Shown: positions 26,150 to 39,329 of the stretch, piece by piece
Numbering within the stretch: the stretch's first letter is position 1
Layout: every line of letters starts with the position of its first letter
Source: Chaenocephalus aceratus
Taxonomy: Eukaryota; Chordata; Actinopteri; Perciformes; Channichthyidae
Length of the DNA: 64,000 nucleotides
Assembly: GCA_023974075.1 (NCBI GenBank)
Contig: CM043789.1
Location: 33,412,659-33,476,658 of the forward strand
Direction: 5' to 3'
Notes under the pieces: model-generated
Told to the model about the DNA's origin: nothing
The model's database searches: none
What the model saw: only the letters and a program-made list of their open reading frames with translations
Position numbers and translations under genes: made by a program

Positions 26150-28113
26150 TTAAAAACATTAACTACATACCAAAACGTATTCTCTATTAAACTTATGATG
26201 ATAAGTTAGTTTAGTTTGGGACTTCTTTTATTTTTTTCCCCTAGTTTATGTTCTCCCCCTCAGCATTCACTATGTGCGCATCATTATTCTCCCAGTTCTA
26301 TAAAACAACCACAAACCATTTCTGCTGAACATTGTAAGCCTAAAATAGGCTTTTGTGTCTCTGAAAGGCCAGTCTGTTATTGTGCATAATTGAGAACACT
26401 GTACACAATGCAATTGTGTGATTTCATATTAGTCCCCTTGAATACACAAAGCTCCAAGTCTGAGTGGTTAAGATTGGATCGCAACAATAAGCTCTACTCT
26501 ACAGCGCTGTATGCAAATGAAATGCATGTTTCAATCGAATCGTGTACATAAAGCACACTCATAATGATTTGAATTAATCACAAGGCATTTAAGAAACTTA
26601 CCACAAATGATTGAGTGCAGAGAAAAACAGCTTGGGTGATGTTATGAGAAATAGTTTGGCTGGTGTAATCAAAGAAACAAAACAATGTAACAAAATGAGT
26701 TAACAAGCAATACATCTATCTCCTCTGCCTTTATTTCACCTTATCATTTTATATCATGAAAACTTAGATGCATCACAATACAAGTAGTCAATTTGTGTTA
26801 GTACTGTGTCATTTAACATCTATTCATTCAATGTAATGACAAAGCCACACATACAGTCATTTTAAGCATTGTAATTACTTGCCAATGAGTGCTGACAATG
26901 GCTTTCTTTCATCAATAGTCTATTGAGAGATGGCAACAAACCCAAAAACCACATCTACGTCGAGCACAGCCTTCCACAAGCTGTCCCGTTAAGACTAGCA
27001 AGCTGTTGTCAGGATTCAGACAGAGGAGACCGTTTTCTCAGAGGAAATACGCTCTTCACCTGCGCCTGCTTAAGCCGCCATGATGAGTGTTGATTGTGAA
27101 GCCCAGTGTGTAGCAGAAGCTAAAAGAGCTGTCCACAGGGACCATAGCAACAAAGCTAATGCTAATAGGTATGCATTAATATTCATTTATGTTTATACTG
27201 TTATTTATATCTATGTTAATGGTGGAAAATACCAGCTGTGGATTCTATAATTGATAAAATATAGATGAGCAAACCTGCACTGGCCCTTTAAAAGGGTCAA
27301 CCATTTGTGTGCGTACACACGCCATGTGTGTGCTTAGCATGCACTACATGTGTCTCATATCCAATATTCACTGTCATTTTAGCTCTTATTTTTTTGTTTT
27401 GTTTGTTTTTTCCCTGAAACAACTGACTGATGGATCAGAAAAGTATTCATGAACGCATGGTGAATCAAAACAAGTGGCCATAAAATCAAAACAATTAGCT
27501 AAATCTGACTAAAACGCTCCGCAGATATACAGTCTATGCGCAGAGCATATGTGAATTGCTAACTATGATGGTAATGTGTTTGTCACATACAAATAATAAT
27601 TTGGTCCATGGTATACAAATATTACCAGCAGCTTAAAACACATAGGCAATAATTAATAATACAAACATGAAGACAAAGATGCATATATTTGTAATTATGG
27701 GTTATTTTTGTTGGTTGCTGCTTGACTTAGCCAACGTTATTCTGCAGTTTTGTTTTTTTAAATACACAAGCCTTTCTTAACCATCCTGAATTAATCATCT
27801 GATTTGCTTGGTTTCCCTACAAGATTGAATGCTAGGAACTTACTCTGGGAACAGATTGATGGTGGCAGCTGAAACTTGGTCTAATCAGCAAACTTTTGGA
27901 AGTAGTTTAGATGTAAGAATTTAAAATGAAGCAAAGGCATGGCTCGTGTTCTTCTTTAGATATACTTTGAAGACAGTTTGCATGGACAGTTTTAGGAAAA
28001 GGTTGACAACATTTCCAGAACACAGGTCAAGTTCTTTTCACTCTGTACGATAATTTCCTGCAATGGATTACAATAATGTAACTCTGTGTTTCGAGAAGGA
28101 AAGACACTGTCAC
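26150..28113. other. Non-coding stretch
   Basis: AT-rich unique DNA. No gene or repeat recognised. Confidence 0.5.
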
Positions 28114-28779
28114 TTAAAGGGGACCGATCATGCAAAATGCACTTTGTGATGTCTTTTATACATACATATGTGTCCCCGGTGCGTCGGGGAACTCACGCAG
28201 CGTCAGAAAATAAAACCCTCTCTCTTTTCCTCCGTACCCAAATCTTTTAAAAATGGGTGTACAACGAGCGGATACAGATTTCCATCCGAACTGACGTGTC
28301 CATCCGAACTGACGTCGGTGGACCCACAGAAAGTTGCTATCAGAAACAATGCCTGACGTGTTTTTGACCTAACACTCAGAGCTAACCTGTACTGTGTAGA
28401 GCACATGTGTTTAAAAAGCAGGAAATAAAAAAAGAACTCACCTTGTGATAAACCTGCAAGAGAAAAAGCATTTGAGCTCCATACTATTTCAGAAATAATC
28501 CTTGACGTGGTTTAAACAGGATGGCGTTTTATCACAGCAGATTTTAACTTTATCTCCGGTAGAATTCTCATCAGGCATTAGCTCCGCCTCCTCTTCTTTT
28601 CTTTTTTTCAAGCTAAGGACCCAAGATCTGCGTTTCTCTAACAGGGCTTCAAAAGAGGTGTTTGAGCAGTATGAGGCATGGCTACAATGGGTGAACTGTT
28701 TGGTATTTTGAAAAAATGTTTTGTATAGGTATGGCCCTACAATATATGTTTCAAATATAGAATGATAGGTCCACTTTAA
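28114..28779 (+). mobile_element. TTAA-flanked MITE (piggyBac-like signature), full copy
   Basis: The element is 28118..28775 (658 bp), between TTAA at 28114..28117 and 28776..28779. The ends AGGGGACCGATCATGCA and, inverted, AGTGGACCTATCATTCT form a roughly 17-bp inverted repeat. Exact TTAA flanks are the hallmark of piggyBac transposition. No transposase is encoded, so it would have been moved in trans. Two 60 to 70 codon frames inside it are not genes. Confidence 0.85.
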
Positions 28780-29929
28780 TTACTGCTTTAAAATTTAAAT
28801 GATGTCTGTCCCAAGCAAATGCATTCTGAGCCTTGCCAGAGCACACCAGAGTTTGCAAAGCTACAGTGCTTCTGTTTTTGTGCACACATTATTGAGCTTC
28901 TCTGGATTTCTGTTTGTTGTTGCAAGTTGCCTTAAAAACATATATAAATCAACTAGCTGAATCTCAGACCTCTTTGCAGCTGGAAACTACATTATTTAAT
29001 TGTTTGGAGGTCCTGTTGAAATAATACAGCAAAACCTATTGAAGTTTCAATGTTGCAAGAACATATCAGTGGAGGAGAAAGCATTTCAACTCTCTGACCC
29101 TCAGGGGGGAAATTAAAAGAGTAAATCCCACATTCCTTCTTTGCTATCTTATCTCGCAAGTTTCCCCTCCAACTAGATCTGGCGTAACATAAAATCCAAT
29201 ATTATCTTGGCCACACATACTGTATCACACAAATGCCGATTTCAGATACCGGCCTGCATTGGATCATTGTAATCATTTAATCCTACGTGTTTGTCTGTTA
29301 CAGAACACCATTTCCTCTGAAGGGCATAGCAGTGTAAATTGTCAGCATGTATGTGTAGTTGTCATCAGTTGTCAAGCGTTTTACACTCTTCTCATGTTTT
29401 CATGTTAAAAATGACAAAGAAGTCAAACTAAATTGAAAAAAGCTCTCAGTGTTATCTTACCAACTCCTGAAAGAATTACATAATGAAAATATTTTATAAT
29501 GAAATTATGTCAACTCCCGCAGAGTGTCACGATTAAAAATGCAATAATGAGTTTTGTGATAACCATCTCTCTGTCTCCAAAGATTGCACGTCAGTCTGGG
29601 ACTTTTTTTCCCAATGAAAAGCACCGCAATGCAATTTCAAACATGACTCTTTCCCGAGCCCAAACCCATGATTGTGTGACACATAAACCTGGTGTCTCAA
29701 CCCCTGATGTGTAATTTATGGAAGAGGCAGAATTCCTTTATGCACTCAGGTGTCTTGCTGTGTGTACTAATCAAAAGATGTGCGGTGACAGAATGGAGCA
29801 TGAGGCACTTGATGTTTTGTCAGGTGGAGTGGCGCTGAGAGACGCAAGCATGCTGTACGATTCATTTAGGTGCTTTTATCAAAGAGAAAATACACTGGTG
29901 CTTCAGAGAGAGATACAGCATATGTTCCA

Positions 29930-29930
<1 letters not shown>
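28780..29930. other. Non-coding stretch
   Basis: No supported gene or recognised repeat. Confidence 0.5.

Positions 29931-29993
<63 letters not shown>
29931..29993. repeat. (TG)n microsatellite
   Basis: About 63 bp of TG with one early C substitution. Confidence 0.97.
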
Positions 29994-29996
<3 letters not shown>

Positions 29997-30143
29997 GTAA
30001 GCACCATTTTTGAAACATCCACAGGAAGTTAAAGTTGGGGAAGTGTTGTCTTTGAGTGTGACGGAGTGATGGAAAGGTTAATGGGTGTTTACTGAGCTGC
30101 GATCTCTGTGATGGCCAGACATAGATGCTCATCAATGTCCTTA

Positions 30144-30180
30144 TGAGTCACCCGCTTTAACAAAATGCAATGATGACTCA
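30144..30180. promoter_or_regulatory. Pair of AP-1-like sites
   Basis: TGAGTCA at 30144..30150 and its inverse TGACTCA at 30174..30180 are both exact 7-bp AP-1 cores, 30 bp apart. Function is not known, and the surrounding 30050..30400 is non-coding. Confidence 0.35.
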
Positions 30181-32234
30181 TTGATTTTCTTTGGTACACG
30201 AATCAAGGACAATCATCCGGGTGATTTTGCTTTTAATTAAGACTCTGATTGAGTGTTTCCAGTCACGGTGGGACAAAATGGAAAATGTGATGAGAGAGCA
30301 AAGGTAGAGATATCTGAGCACCGCAATAACTTCCAAATTAACAGTTGGATCCTTCTCACCATAACTATCTCCTTTTGACATAACACTTTAATATTTAAAA
30401 TCCAAAGCCTAACATTTAAAAATGACAGATTTATAAATACTTATTCAGATTTGGTTATTGTTTTCCTCCAATTGCCATGTCCTTGTATTTAAACCAACCA
30501 TTCAACTATTTGTAGATACTGATTTTTAAACCTAGTAGCACAAACTTACAAATCTTAGTGTGGTTTTGCAATACCAAGTATAATACATGAATTAGAACTT
30601 CTTAATTGTATTGCTATTACCTTTTAAAATTGTACAATTGAGCAGGTTTGTACATGATTGGTGAATAACCTGTTTAATCATCAAAACTACTTGGCTAGGT
30701 TTAGGAAAGATCATGGTTTGGGTTAACACAAGAACAAAGACATATTTAAAATGACTTGTGTTATGTAGCTCACATATGTAACTACCTTATGTCGCGTTAC
30801 GTACCCATGTTGTGAACATTTCAAATGAGTCAATATTTACAAACAGCAGTTAAAGTTCTGCTTTGTTCGACCCATCCCTTCCCCCGACCTTCACTACAGG
30901 GACTTTGTCGTATTTTATGCTACATCCCTGACTTTCTGAGACGTCTTGGCTCACTTGGATTGTACACACAACATAGTGCTTTCTTTGTTGTAGGTATACA
31001 ATCAGTGAATGAGAACAGGCTAACTTCACTTAACCAAATATATCAAAGTAGGTAAGACCTTTGCACAACTGTAACTCAAACTCACATTACCATATCTTTT
31101 TTATTCCAAAATCCAGTTACTAAAGCACCGCTATATAACTTACTTACCAACCTAAATCTTAAATGGCAGTACCTTCATTAGAGAACCACCTCGGGGATGT
31201 TATTGAGTTAAATTCGACTTAAGCATGCTGAGGGATACAGTATTACCCTCGCAGACACAAACATATGAGCTCATACAGAGGTATTTAATTAGAAATGTGA
31301 TGTGAATCTCTCGGTTTGTCCAGGAATTCTTAATACCAGCTTCTCTGGAATCAATGTGCTTATAAATAGCAGCTTACAAAGCCTGACCTCAAGGTCTAAG
31401 ATGATGAGTGCATTTGTCTGAGTGAGGAGGCAGACAAAGGGAAAAGCTAATCTCACTATCATCATCAGCGCATGGAATCAGATAGAGGAAGCGAGTGAGA
31501 GAGGCAGAGAGGGACAGAGGAAATGAAGAAAGAAGACCATGGGTATTTTGGTCATTATTTACTCCAACTCCAAATAATGAAAGAGAGATGAATGCTGCCA
31601 TGGTAGAGTGACCATAGATAATGCATTTTCATTTCATGCCCAGTCATGTGGTCTGCAGTATACTACAAAGACAGTGTTTGTCATTGTGAGGATAATGAAA
31701 TCAACGCAGTAAATCCTTAGTAATGTTCAAATGAAAATTGGCCATATCCCAGTCTCTCTTTAAAGGCTCTCCAAGGGAACATCAGTGTTATTTGTTTGAA
31801 GATTGTCCAACAAATCTGATTCAGCCAAAAGCAGCAGTATCTCTGGGTGGATCATTTCCCTGAAGCACCATGATAACATCATAAGGTTTTAACTTCACTA
31901 GCTCATAGTTTCAGATGATTTGCCTCTGTTCAGTTGTTTTCTTGTTACTGAACTTTACCCATAACAGACTTCAAATTAGTATTTGCAAACATCTCAGAGC
32001 TTTGTTTGATAACTCTGACAAATAAAAACTGTTGTGTGAAATATTGACGCAGTGAACGCAGATGGGAGAGGAAAAAGTCATTGCTTCCATGCAGAGCTCT
32101 GATGCCCTCATTTACAGTGTTCTGTCTATTTGCTAACAAGAAATGTTTTGTTTATCAGATAGATCATATTGAAAGAACAGTAATATTCCTTGCTTCCTCT
32201 TAATGGTTTTACTGCTCTGATATAAAATTGTGGA
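30181..32234. other. Non-coding stretch
   Basis: AT-rich unique DNA. No supported gene. Confidence 0.5.
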
Positions 32235-32483
32235 ATTTAGAGTCTAAACTCATCTCTTTCGACTCCACTTCGAGCGATAGAACTATTAACAAAGCACTTA
32301 TATACTAATAAAGGACTGGCTTACCTAAAGCCAGTTGAGTAGCACTTGAAATGGTTTTGCTCTATGAAACCTGATGTACTTATATGATTCTGTTTTCTTC
32401 AAGTTTGTATTTTGTTGGTCGAACGCACTTATTGTAAGTCGCTTTGGATAAAAGCGTCAGCTAAATGCAATGTAATGTAATGT
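32235..32483 (+). mobile_element. LINE-2 3' end fragment
   Basis: Starts with the remnant of the L2 reverse-transcriptase C-terminus (AAACTCATCTCTTTCGACTC in DNA). It runs through the 3' UTR to GTAAGTCGCTTTGGATAAAA followed by a CAATGTAATGTAATGTAA tail. This is the standard 5'-truncated L2 form in fish. It abuts a tandem duplication at 32484. Confidence 0.75.
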
Positions 32484-32988
32484 AAAGCGTTGGATATATC
32501 GGTAGTTGGAGACCAAAACAAAGCTCAAATGTATGAGGATTTTGTGTCTGCTGTAACCGTACAAAGTATTAGAACAATGTGTTTTTTTCTTTTACTGTAT
32601 TTTTTTTTTTTGTATTTGAATTTTAATATTATTAGTGTGTTAAAATATCCACCTTACGTGATCCACTTACAGGGTAGTGATACTGAAAATCTATTCAACA
32701 ACAATGTCTAAAGCGTTGGATATTTCCCACAGGTGGAGGGTGGAGACCAAAACAAAGCTAAAATAAATGATGATTTGTGTCTGGAGGAAGCGTGAGTAGG
32801 AAACAATGTGCAAGTACACACTTAAAACAAAGTGTTATGTTCTGATTATTTGCTCTTCAAATTCATAATATATTTAAATGTTACTGTATAATGTCTTTTG
32901 TAATTTAATTTAAGTGGGCTAAAATACCCAACTGACGTGATCCATTTACAGGGTAGTGATACTGAAAATCTGTTTAACAGCAGCATTT
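32484..32988 (+). repeat. Diverged tandem duplication, two copies
   Basis: Copy 1 is 32484..32709 and copy 2 is about 32710..32988. Both begin AAAGCGTTGGATAT, share GGAGACCAAAACAAAGCT and ACGTGATCCA, and end GGGTAGTGATACTGAAAATC followed by T-rich and CAACA-like sequence. Copy 2 is longer because of internal insertions. Confidence 0.85.
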
Positions 32989-33747
32989 GTATTGATTGAT
33001 AGTAATGTAAACAGTTGTAAACAAGCAAAGGGACAATCAGAGCCAATGAGGCAACAAAGAGTGACAGCTTACTCGAGGTGAGGCGACAAGAATGCAGCAT
33101 TTGCATTAAGTCTTTCATTAAACAGACTACTGTGAGCGGCAGGTGAAGTGCTCCATGCCTGTCAGATTCTCCACCTTATTATTTATGCCAGCAGTAGAAA
33201 ACTCTGACCTGGATCTCAAACTGAGAGATTTTATAATCCTCTCCAGATCACCCTCTCTACTCGCATACATTTTAAGTTATTATGTATGTTCCCTATCCAA
33301 TCGTTGATGTGAATATGTATTTCAAACACCTGTCAGTTTACGTCCCCAGCCACCACTGCAGTTTCTGTTTTAATGCCAGCCCTTAGAAATGCCCTACATC
33401 TGCCCTCAGGTACTTCTGACACTCAGACCCCCTCTCGACCCCCCTCCTCTGAGACCCATTCATCTGGGTGGGTAATCAAGTGTTTGCACAGGAATGACTT
33501 TTGTGATTGGGATGAATTTTGAAAGATAAATCAGTTTTAAAAGTTTAATATTTAAGAGAAGAAAGAGCGTAAGGCGTCGTTGAATAATGCATTTGGTTAT
33601 TTAGAGTTAGAGACCGAGGGAGAGTCTGGACTGGCTCCAAAACAGTCCTCTAATGAAAAGGAGACATATTCCTCTGCCCTCGCTTTGAATTTCATAACTC
33701 GGAAATGTGCCTTGGTTCTTTGAGCGCATGCACTCTCTTCTTCTACA
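32989..33747. other. Non-coding stretch
   Basis: No supported gene. Confidence 0.5.
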
Positions 33748-33846
33748 AACACACACACACGCACACACACACACACACACGCACACACACACACACGCGC
33801 ACACGCACACACACACACACACACCACACACACACACCACACACAT
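33748..33846. repeat. (CA)n microsatellite, compound with GC steps
   Basis: About 99 bp of CA with GCAC, CGCG and CCAC interruptions. Confidence 0.96.
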
Positions 33847-34119
33847 ACCATGTATACATCACTTCAGGGGACATTACATTGACTTACATGCATTTCCTAG
33901 AGACTTATCCTAACCTTAACCATAACCAACACATGCCTAACCCTAACCCTTACCCTTAACCTTAACCTTACCCCCCTAATCCTAAACCTAACCAAGTCTT
34001 CACCCTAAAATTAATGATCCCCCTTATGGGGACCTCCAATTTGTCCCCATAAGGGAGGCGAGTCCCCACACGTGACTATGTAAACAGATGTAGGTCCCCA
34101 CAAGTATAGTAATGCTAGT

Positions 34120-34120
<1 letters not shown>
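33847..34120. repeat. Dispersed teleost repeat lying between two CA tracts
   Basis: Contains a run of TAACCCTAACCCT-like words (about 33909..33995) and the inverted words GGGGACCTCC and GTCCCCATAAGG, and it ends GTCCCCACAAGTATAG. This combination, usually with CA tracts at its ends, recurs across fish genomes. The telomere-like words are part of the repeat rather than a chromosome end. Family identity is from memory. Confidence 0.6.

Positions 34121-34183
<63 letters not shown>
34121..34183. repeat. (CA)n microsatellite
   Basis: 63 bp of uninterrupted CA. Confidence 0.98.
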
Positions 34184-34185
<2 letters not shown>

Positions 34186-36311
34186 CTATTTCTATTGCAC
34201 CTGACTTGTTCATTTATAAATAAGTAAACAACTTTATTTAAATGTTGGTTTCTTTTGAGAAAGCAGTTTTTGGAATAAAATGTATACCACTATGTTCAAC
34301 TATTGTTTAACTAATAGTGTAATTTGGAGTCTATGTATTATGATTTGTTGAAAAACATATAACTGCCTCTTATCCGTGAAACTGATGAAATCCTCTATCC
34401 AATATGTTTCATAATATAATTGCTGGCAGGATTAAGTCCAGTATGGAAATGTTCTACTCGGCGAGCCAAGACACACCAGAGTTTGCAACCTTTTTTTTAT
34501 ATTTAGGCAACAAAGGTTAGGAGAAGATCTTGGAGTTTCAACGCTAATAAAGAAAACATTTAGTGCATTTTGCTTCATGTCTTTGTTGACTTTTTCAATA
34601 TTTCCCTCACCCTAACCGAAACCTTCGCCATAAGAACATTTTTATCATGGTTTTGGATGATAAGAGCTGCTTGAATTGCAAGATTGCATATTTAAAATGC
34701 ATCATCACTGAATATTATTCAGACACATGTGGGATCAACATTTTGCAACCAGATAGTTTAATTAACGTTTCCTTATAGTGTTGATAAGAAACGTTATCTG
34801 GGCCTGTTTTGGGTGCCGTTTAAAATGGTTTCTGTCATATTTAACCTGAAGTTGTGTTCCTGTTAAGCAATCATTTAAATGACACATAAGTAAAGAGTAA
34901 GGCTAAGATATACTTTATTGATCCATGAGGGGAAATTCAAAAGGTTGCATCTAAACTTTCCCAACACTGCTTTAGATTATATCTGGATAATATACAAATG
35001 AATACACAAAACGTGTGCTCACACAGCGTCACTAAAAGAAAGTGGGGAGAAACAAAACACAAAATGAAACAGAGAAGTATCATTGTAGCACATTGCAAAG
35101 CTCTCCATCTCTCGAGCATATTGTCATGTGAGTAGAACTCAGTTTTGTTTTACAGCATGTATCTCCTCCTAATTTCTGTCCCTTTACTTTATCTCCCACG
35201 TCTGATCCCGCTGTGCAATCAGATATGCAATTGTTACTGTTTTTTTAGACAAAAACATGTGTGAACGAAGGCGGCTGCGGAAGATGAGTCCCCTGAAAAT
35301 TAAGCAATTGTGTTTTAATTGCTTCTCTTCTGCGGTAGCACCTATTCTACTCCCTCTCTCTTAATTCATCCATCCCTCCCTATAACCACCAAGGAAGAAT
35401 AGAGGCAAACAAATGAAAGCAGTGTACTTTGACCCTCTTTCCTCTGTCCTCTCCTCACTGCAACTAATGCAGTTAATAGGTTTGATTCACCATGACATTA
35501 TAGGCTCAGTCTTCATGTGTATGTGTCCATGGCACAATTTGTGTGGCAAAGATAAATCCACAGTGTTGTTAGCTCAGTTTCTGTGGGATCATTATTTTAA
35601 ACTCTGTGTCCTGTTGGTCTTTTTGAACTGTCCAGTGGGCCTGGTTAAGCTAAAGCCTGTGGAAAATCAATACAAGCCTTTGGAAACCCTGCAGGGAAAA
35701 TGTTACAGTCTTGGGACAGAAAAGCGAAAAATTGGAAAACAAGAATCATCTCTTAGGAAGTAGTGTGGTCAGACATAATGTACGTTACTCAGTGGTACTA
35801 AAATACAGCTGGTTATCTTTCAATAGGTTTCAGAAATAGATGTTGAAGTTGTAGCAATTTCTTATCTTCTTTTGATGCCGCACTTCAGAGATTTTGCTAC
35901 TTTCATCAATTTTTGGATGTAATTTGTGTTCAGAATAACTACTGAACAATAACACAGAGGCTGGAAGGGATTCGTTGTCATGCTCAAAGACATTTCAGCA
36001 GAGCAACTAATGGCAGTCGAAGGGTCTTAGGGCCTAGTCAGCCAGGTATTTATAGACATAAACAATTTCACACCGACTTCAATTAACGTGAATGGAATCC
36101 TTCTGATTAAACCGATTATTACACGGCAGTAAATGGGATAGGCTAATTTAAGTTATACTTAGATCATTTTTGTGTCATTGATATGTATCTATAAAGAGTG
36201 GTCCTTTGAAGAAGCATACAAACATTTTAGTTTTAGCTTCACTGGTAATCAAAGCACAGTGCAAAGGTATTGTTTAATATCTCAGTCATTAAACTATATA
36301 ATATGGTTTAG
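34184..36311. other. Non-coding stretch with LINE tail motif
   Basis: 34897..34940 reads on the minus strand as GAATTTCCCCTCATGGATCA then AATAAAG, a Rex1-like LINE 3' end. At 35298..35325 there is a perfect 8-bp stem (AAGCAATT / AATTGCTT). No supported gene. Confidence 0.45.
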
Positions 36312-36695
36312 TTAAAGGTGGGGTGTGTAATTTTGGAGAAACCAGCCCCAGTGCACTAGAATTTGAAACTACGCAGCCGAAAAGAATCTGCCCCTTCCTT
36401 CAGACTTCCTCACAGAGCCCCTCCTCCAACACACACGAACGCGCACATGACCAATGAGGGCACGAGATAAGTTTGTGCACAGATGGAAGGCTGACAGGCA
36501 GGTAGGCCATCCAGTTATTTTAGCCGGGCCGGCTCAGATGATTGGTCGTGCTTTTTACAGTGCTACGGCTTCCACAGATGACATTTCTTTATGTATTTAT
36601 CGTCAAAGCATTTAATATATTCATTGCTATCGGGATGCTAAGAGCATTCCATGCAATATAACAAAAAGTGTATCTGAATAAAGGAATACCCCACA
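36312..36695 (+). mobile_element. TTAA-type MITE, second family, partly decayed
   Basis: Starts at TTAA (36312..36315) followed by AGGTGGGGTGTGTAATTTTGG and ends near ATACCCCAC, the inverted counterpart. The right TTAA is lost. This teleost repeat is known from memory, and its right limit is approximate. Confidence 0.5.
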
Positions 36696-37143
36696 AGTGT
36701 TATGGATATAACTTCTTATGTTATCTTATTAAAGATATGATATACTGTATAAGAATATTAATATTGTTGCTAGTTGAGGTTCAGCTAAGTTTACTTTTGT
36801 TATACAATCATTTTCAATTCATTCTAAATCTTAGTAGCTGTTGGGGTCGTATAATTGTAATGGAATAAAAAGTATTGCAAAAATGCTAAAATAAATTCAA
36901 AGTATCTTGCTCATATGAAGTGATTTTTAGTATACTCACTTTCCATTATATGTAGTGACTTTTAAACTCGTGCTCAGTGTAGAGCCCTGCTGTACTGTGT
37001 AGGTGTGCTTTTGTTCCCTATAGTTTACAACTGTCTCACCCAGACTCTTCTTGCAGCGTTAGATAGACATCACTTATATATGTAAAATAATGGTTTGCAT
37101 GCACTGTGAGAGACACAAATCCATCGTGTGTCTTCTTCTGTCT

Positions 37144-37145
<2 letters not shown>
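36696..37145. other. Short non-coding stretch
   Basis: No feature recognised. Confidence 0.5.
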
Positions 37146-37218
<73 letters not shown>

Positions 37219-37243
37219 TGTGTGTGTGTGTGTGTGTGTGTGC

Positions 37244-37277
<34 letters not shown>
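37146..37277. repeat. Compound (TG)n(CGTG)n(TG)n microsatellite
   Basis: 132 bp. The central 37177..37220 is 11 units of CGTG, flanked by pure TG on both sides with one CGCG step near 37242. The whole run alternates purine and pyrimidine, the sequence type that favours left-handed Z-DNA. Confidence 0.97.
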
Positions 37278-37278
<1 letters not shown>

Positions 37279-38037
37279 GCGGGTAGTACAGAGACACCAC
37301 GCAGAGATTGCTCTTCTCTTAGCTCGACCGGATCAGAAGCTCCCTGGTGGATGCTGCTAGATAGAGTGAAGAGGAGGATATAAGGGAGTGGGAGTTAGAC
37401 TGGCTGCCGATGGATTAGCAGCCATGTTTACATAGTGGCTGATTTAGTCTGCCAGGAATGATTTATTGATACACAGGGAGAGTATTATAGAGTGTTAGGT
37501 AGAAGTTATATAAAGAGAGAGAGAGAGGGATACGAAGCTCAGGTGTGTAAGAGGCATAAGGAGAAAGCTCCGGTAAAAACTGCGATTACTAATAACAAAG
37601 TCTGAGAGTCAGAGGACAGATGCGTACATTTCTTGGTTCATGTGTAAGCCTGAGGAGTCTGCTCCTTGCTCTTCTGCAGCTGGAGACACAGGGGCCCCAC
37701 AGGAGGGGCTGAAAGAAGTCAACCCAGATCTGTCATAAATAGAGAATATTACCCAACAAGCAGGTGCAGAAGAGGGAGGACGGGGGAGGGTAAAGGGAGC
37801 AAAGGAAGGTGCGCACACCTCTCAGGGCCTCATTCTGTCGACTGACTTCATTGTGAAAAGAGTGGGTGACAGGCTTCAAAAGCATGTCAGACAGAGAATC
37901 TAAGACATGTGGATGATTAGATGGTTATTAGTAGGCTGCAAGGAAAGGAATGTGCAGTAAAAAACTTTTAAAACATGTTTAACAGATGGATGATCCAGAA
38001 GCATGTGTGGGACCATACCTCTAAACATTAGGACTCA
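37278..38037. other. Non-coding stretch
   Basis: No supported gene. Short GA run near 37518. Confidence 0.5.
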
Positions 38038-38254
38038 CATGGCACCAGGGCCGTCCCTGGCCAACATGAGGCCCCACGCAAAGTTATATGATGAGGCCCT
38101 CTGTTTTGCGAGCGTCGACGGGGACGGGACGGGGGTGCTAGTGGAGCCTTAGTAGCTAGTATCGTTTTCGGCTCAGTTGAGGCACCCTCCGCAAGGTGAG
38201 GCCCCACGCAGTCTGCATGATCGGCCGGTAGGGAGGGACGGCCCTGCATGGCAC
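38038..38254. mobile_element. hAT-type MITE with perfect 8-bp target duplication
   Basis: The element is 38046..38246 (201 bp), with ends CAGGGCCGTCCCT and, inverted, CAGGGCCGTCCCTCCC. CATGGCAC flanks it exactly at 38038..38045 and 38247..38254. An 8-bp duplication with CAG...CTG ends is diagnostic of hAT transposition. A related inverted copy is at 45722..45894. Confidence 0.93.
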
Positions 38255-39114
38255 CGATGCAATAATGCTTCTGCTTCAGACAAACTCCTCAACTTTATGT
38301 TTCTGGCAAGATGTTGGGTTAAATAATGAACTTGAACCTGAGTGAAAAGAGAGTATGTCATCTTTTGTATATCAATTTATTAGTCGGTGATACATTTCTG
38401 TTTTGTGTTCACAGCTTGTTTCTGTTGCCCCCAAGTGGCCATTCAAATCAGTGATTGCAGGTACATCATACGTTTCTTCATGTACCTTGGAGAATGTGCT
38501 AGAAATACTGCAATGGTACATCATGTCAAATGGAATCATGTGACATCTGTGCCACAGTAACATTCAGTTGTGTCACATTCATTGTTTGTAAATCTAATCT
38601 TTCCTCCCTAATGCTAGAAAATTATAATCAGGAATTTGTTTCTTAATTTGAAGAGAGTTTGGTTAGGCTAAACACATTAATACAATCTGAATTTCCACCT
38701 AGATATAAACAATAATTCAAGTTATTTCTTTTCTATGGAGGTTTAGGAAAAATATGTCATTGTCTACTCCCTTAAGTGTTTGAATGTTAGTGTTCCCGTT
38801 TATTTAGGGGAACCTCATCCCCTACACAACAACCATGGTGGTGTGGGACAGGCATGTATTAATAAGAGATGGTGGAAAGAAGATGATCACACAGCGATCT
38901 TGTAATTATGTTGCCGGTGCTATTTATTTCTCTGAAGAATTATTTTTGTCACATGCTGATTGTACCTCTCAGGGGACCACACGTGCACACACACAAAGGG
39001 CACCTGCATGTATTAGCATTATCCTCAATTATGTCTAATTTGTATATGTGCACTGCAAACAGTTTGCAATATTTACGTCCATCCTCTGGTCTTGAAGGAG
39101 AAAGAAGAGGAGGG

Positions 39115-39118
<4 letters not shown>
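38255..39118. other. Non-coding stretch
   Basis: No supported gene. Confidence 0.5.

Positions 39119-39181
<63 letters not shown>
39119..39181. repeat. (CA)n microsatellite
   Basis: About 63 bp of uninterrupted CA. Confidence 0.98.
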
Positions 39182-39187
<6 letters not shown>

Positions 39188-39328
39188 TATGCATCATTCT
39201 CAGTGGGGATCTCTTTATTATTAAAATGTCTAGTGGTGCCCTCAAGGCCCTTCTCCATCACATCAGCTGGCAGCCTGCGCCCTCCCATCCGGGATGCTAT
39301 GACTAGTCCTAATTAGTTCTATAATATA

Positions 39329-39329
<1 letters not shown>

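Noticed and set aside
33909..33995. Telomere-like CCCTAA words
   Set aside because: The words are degenerate and belong to a dispersed fish repeat between CA tracts, so this is not a telomere.
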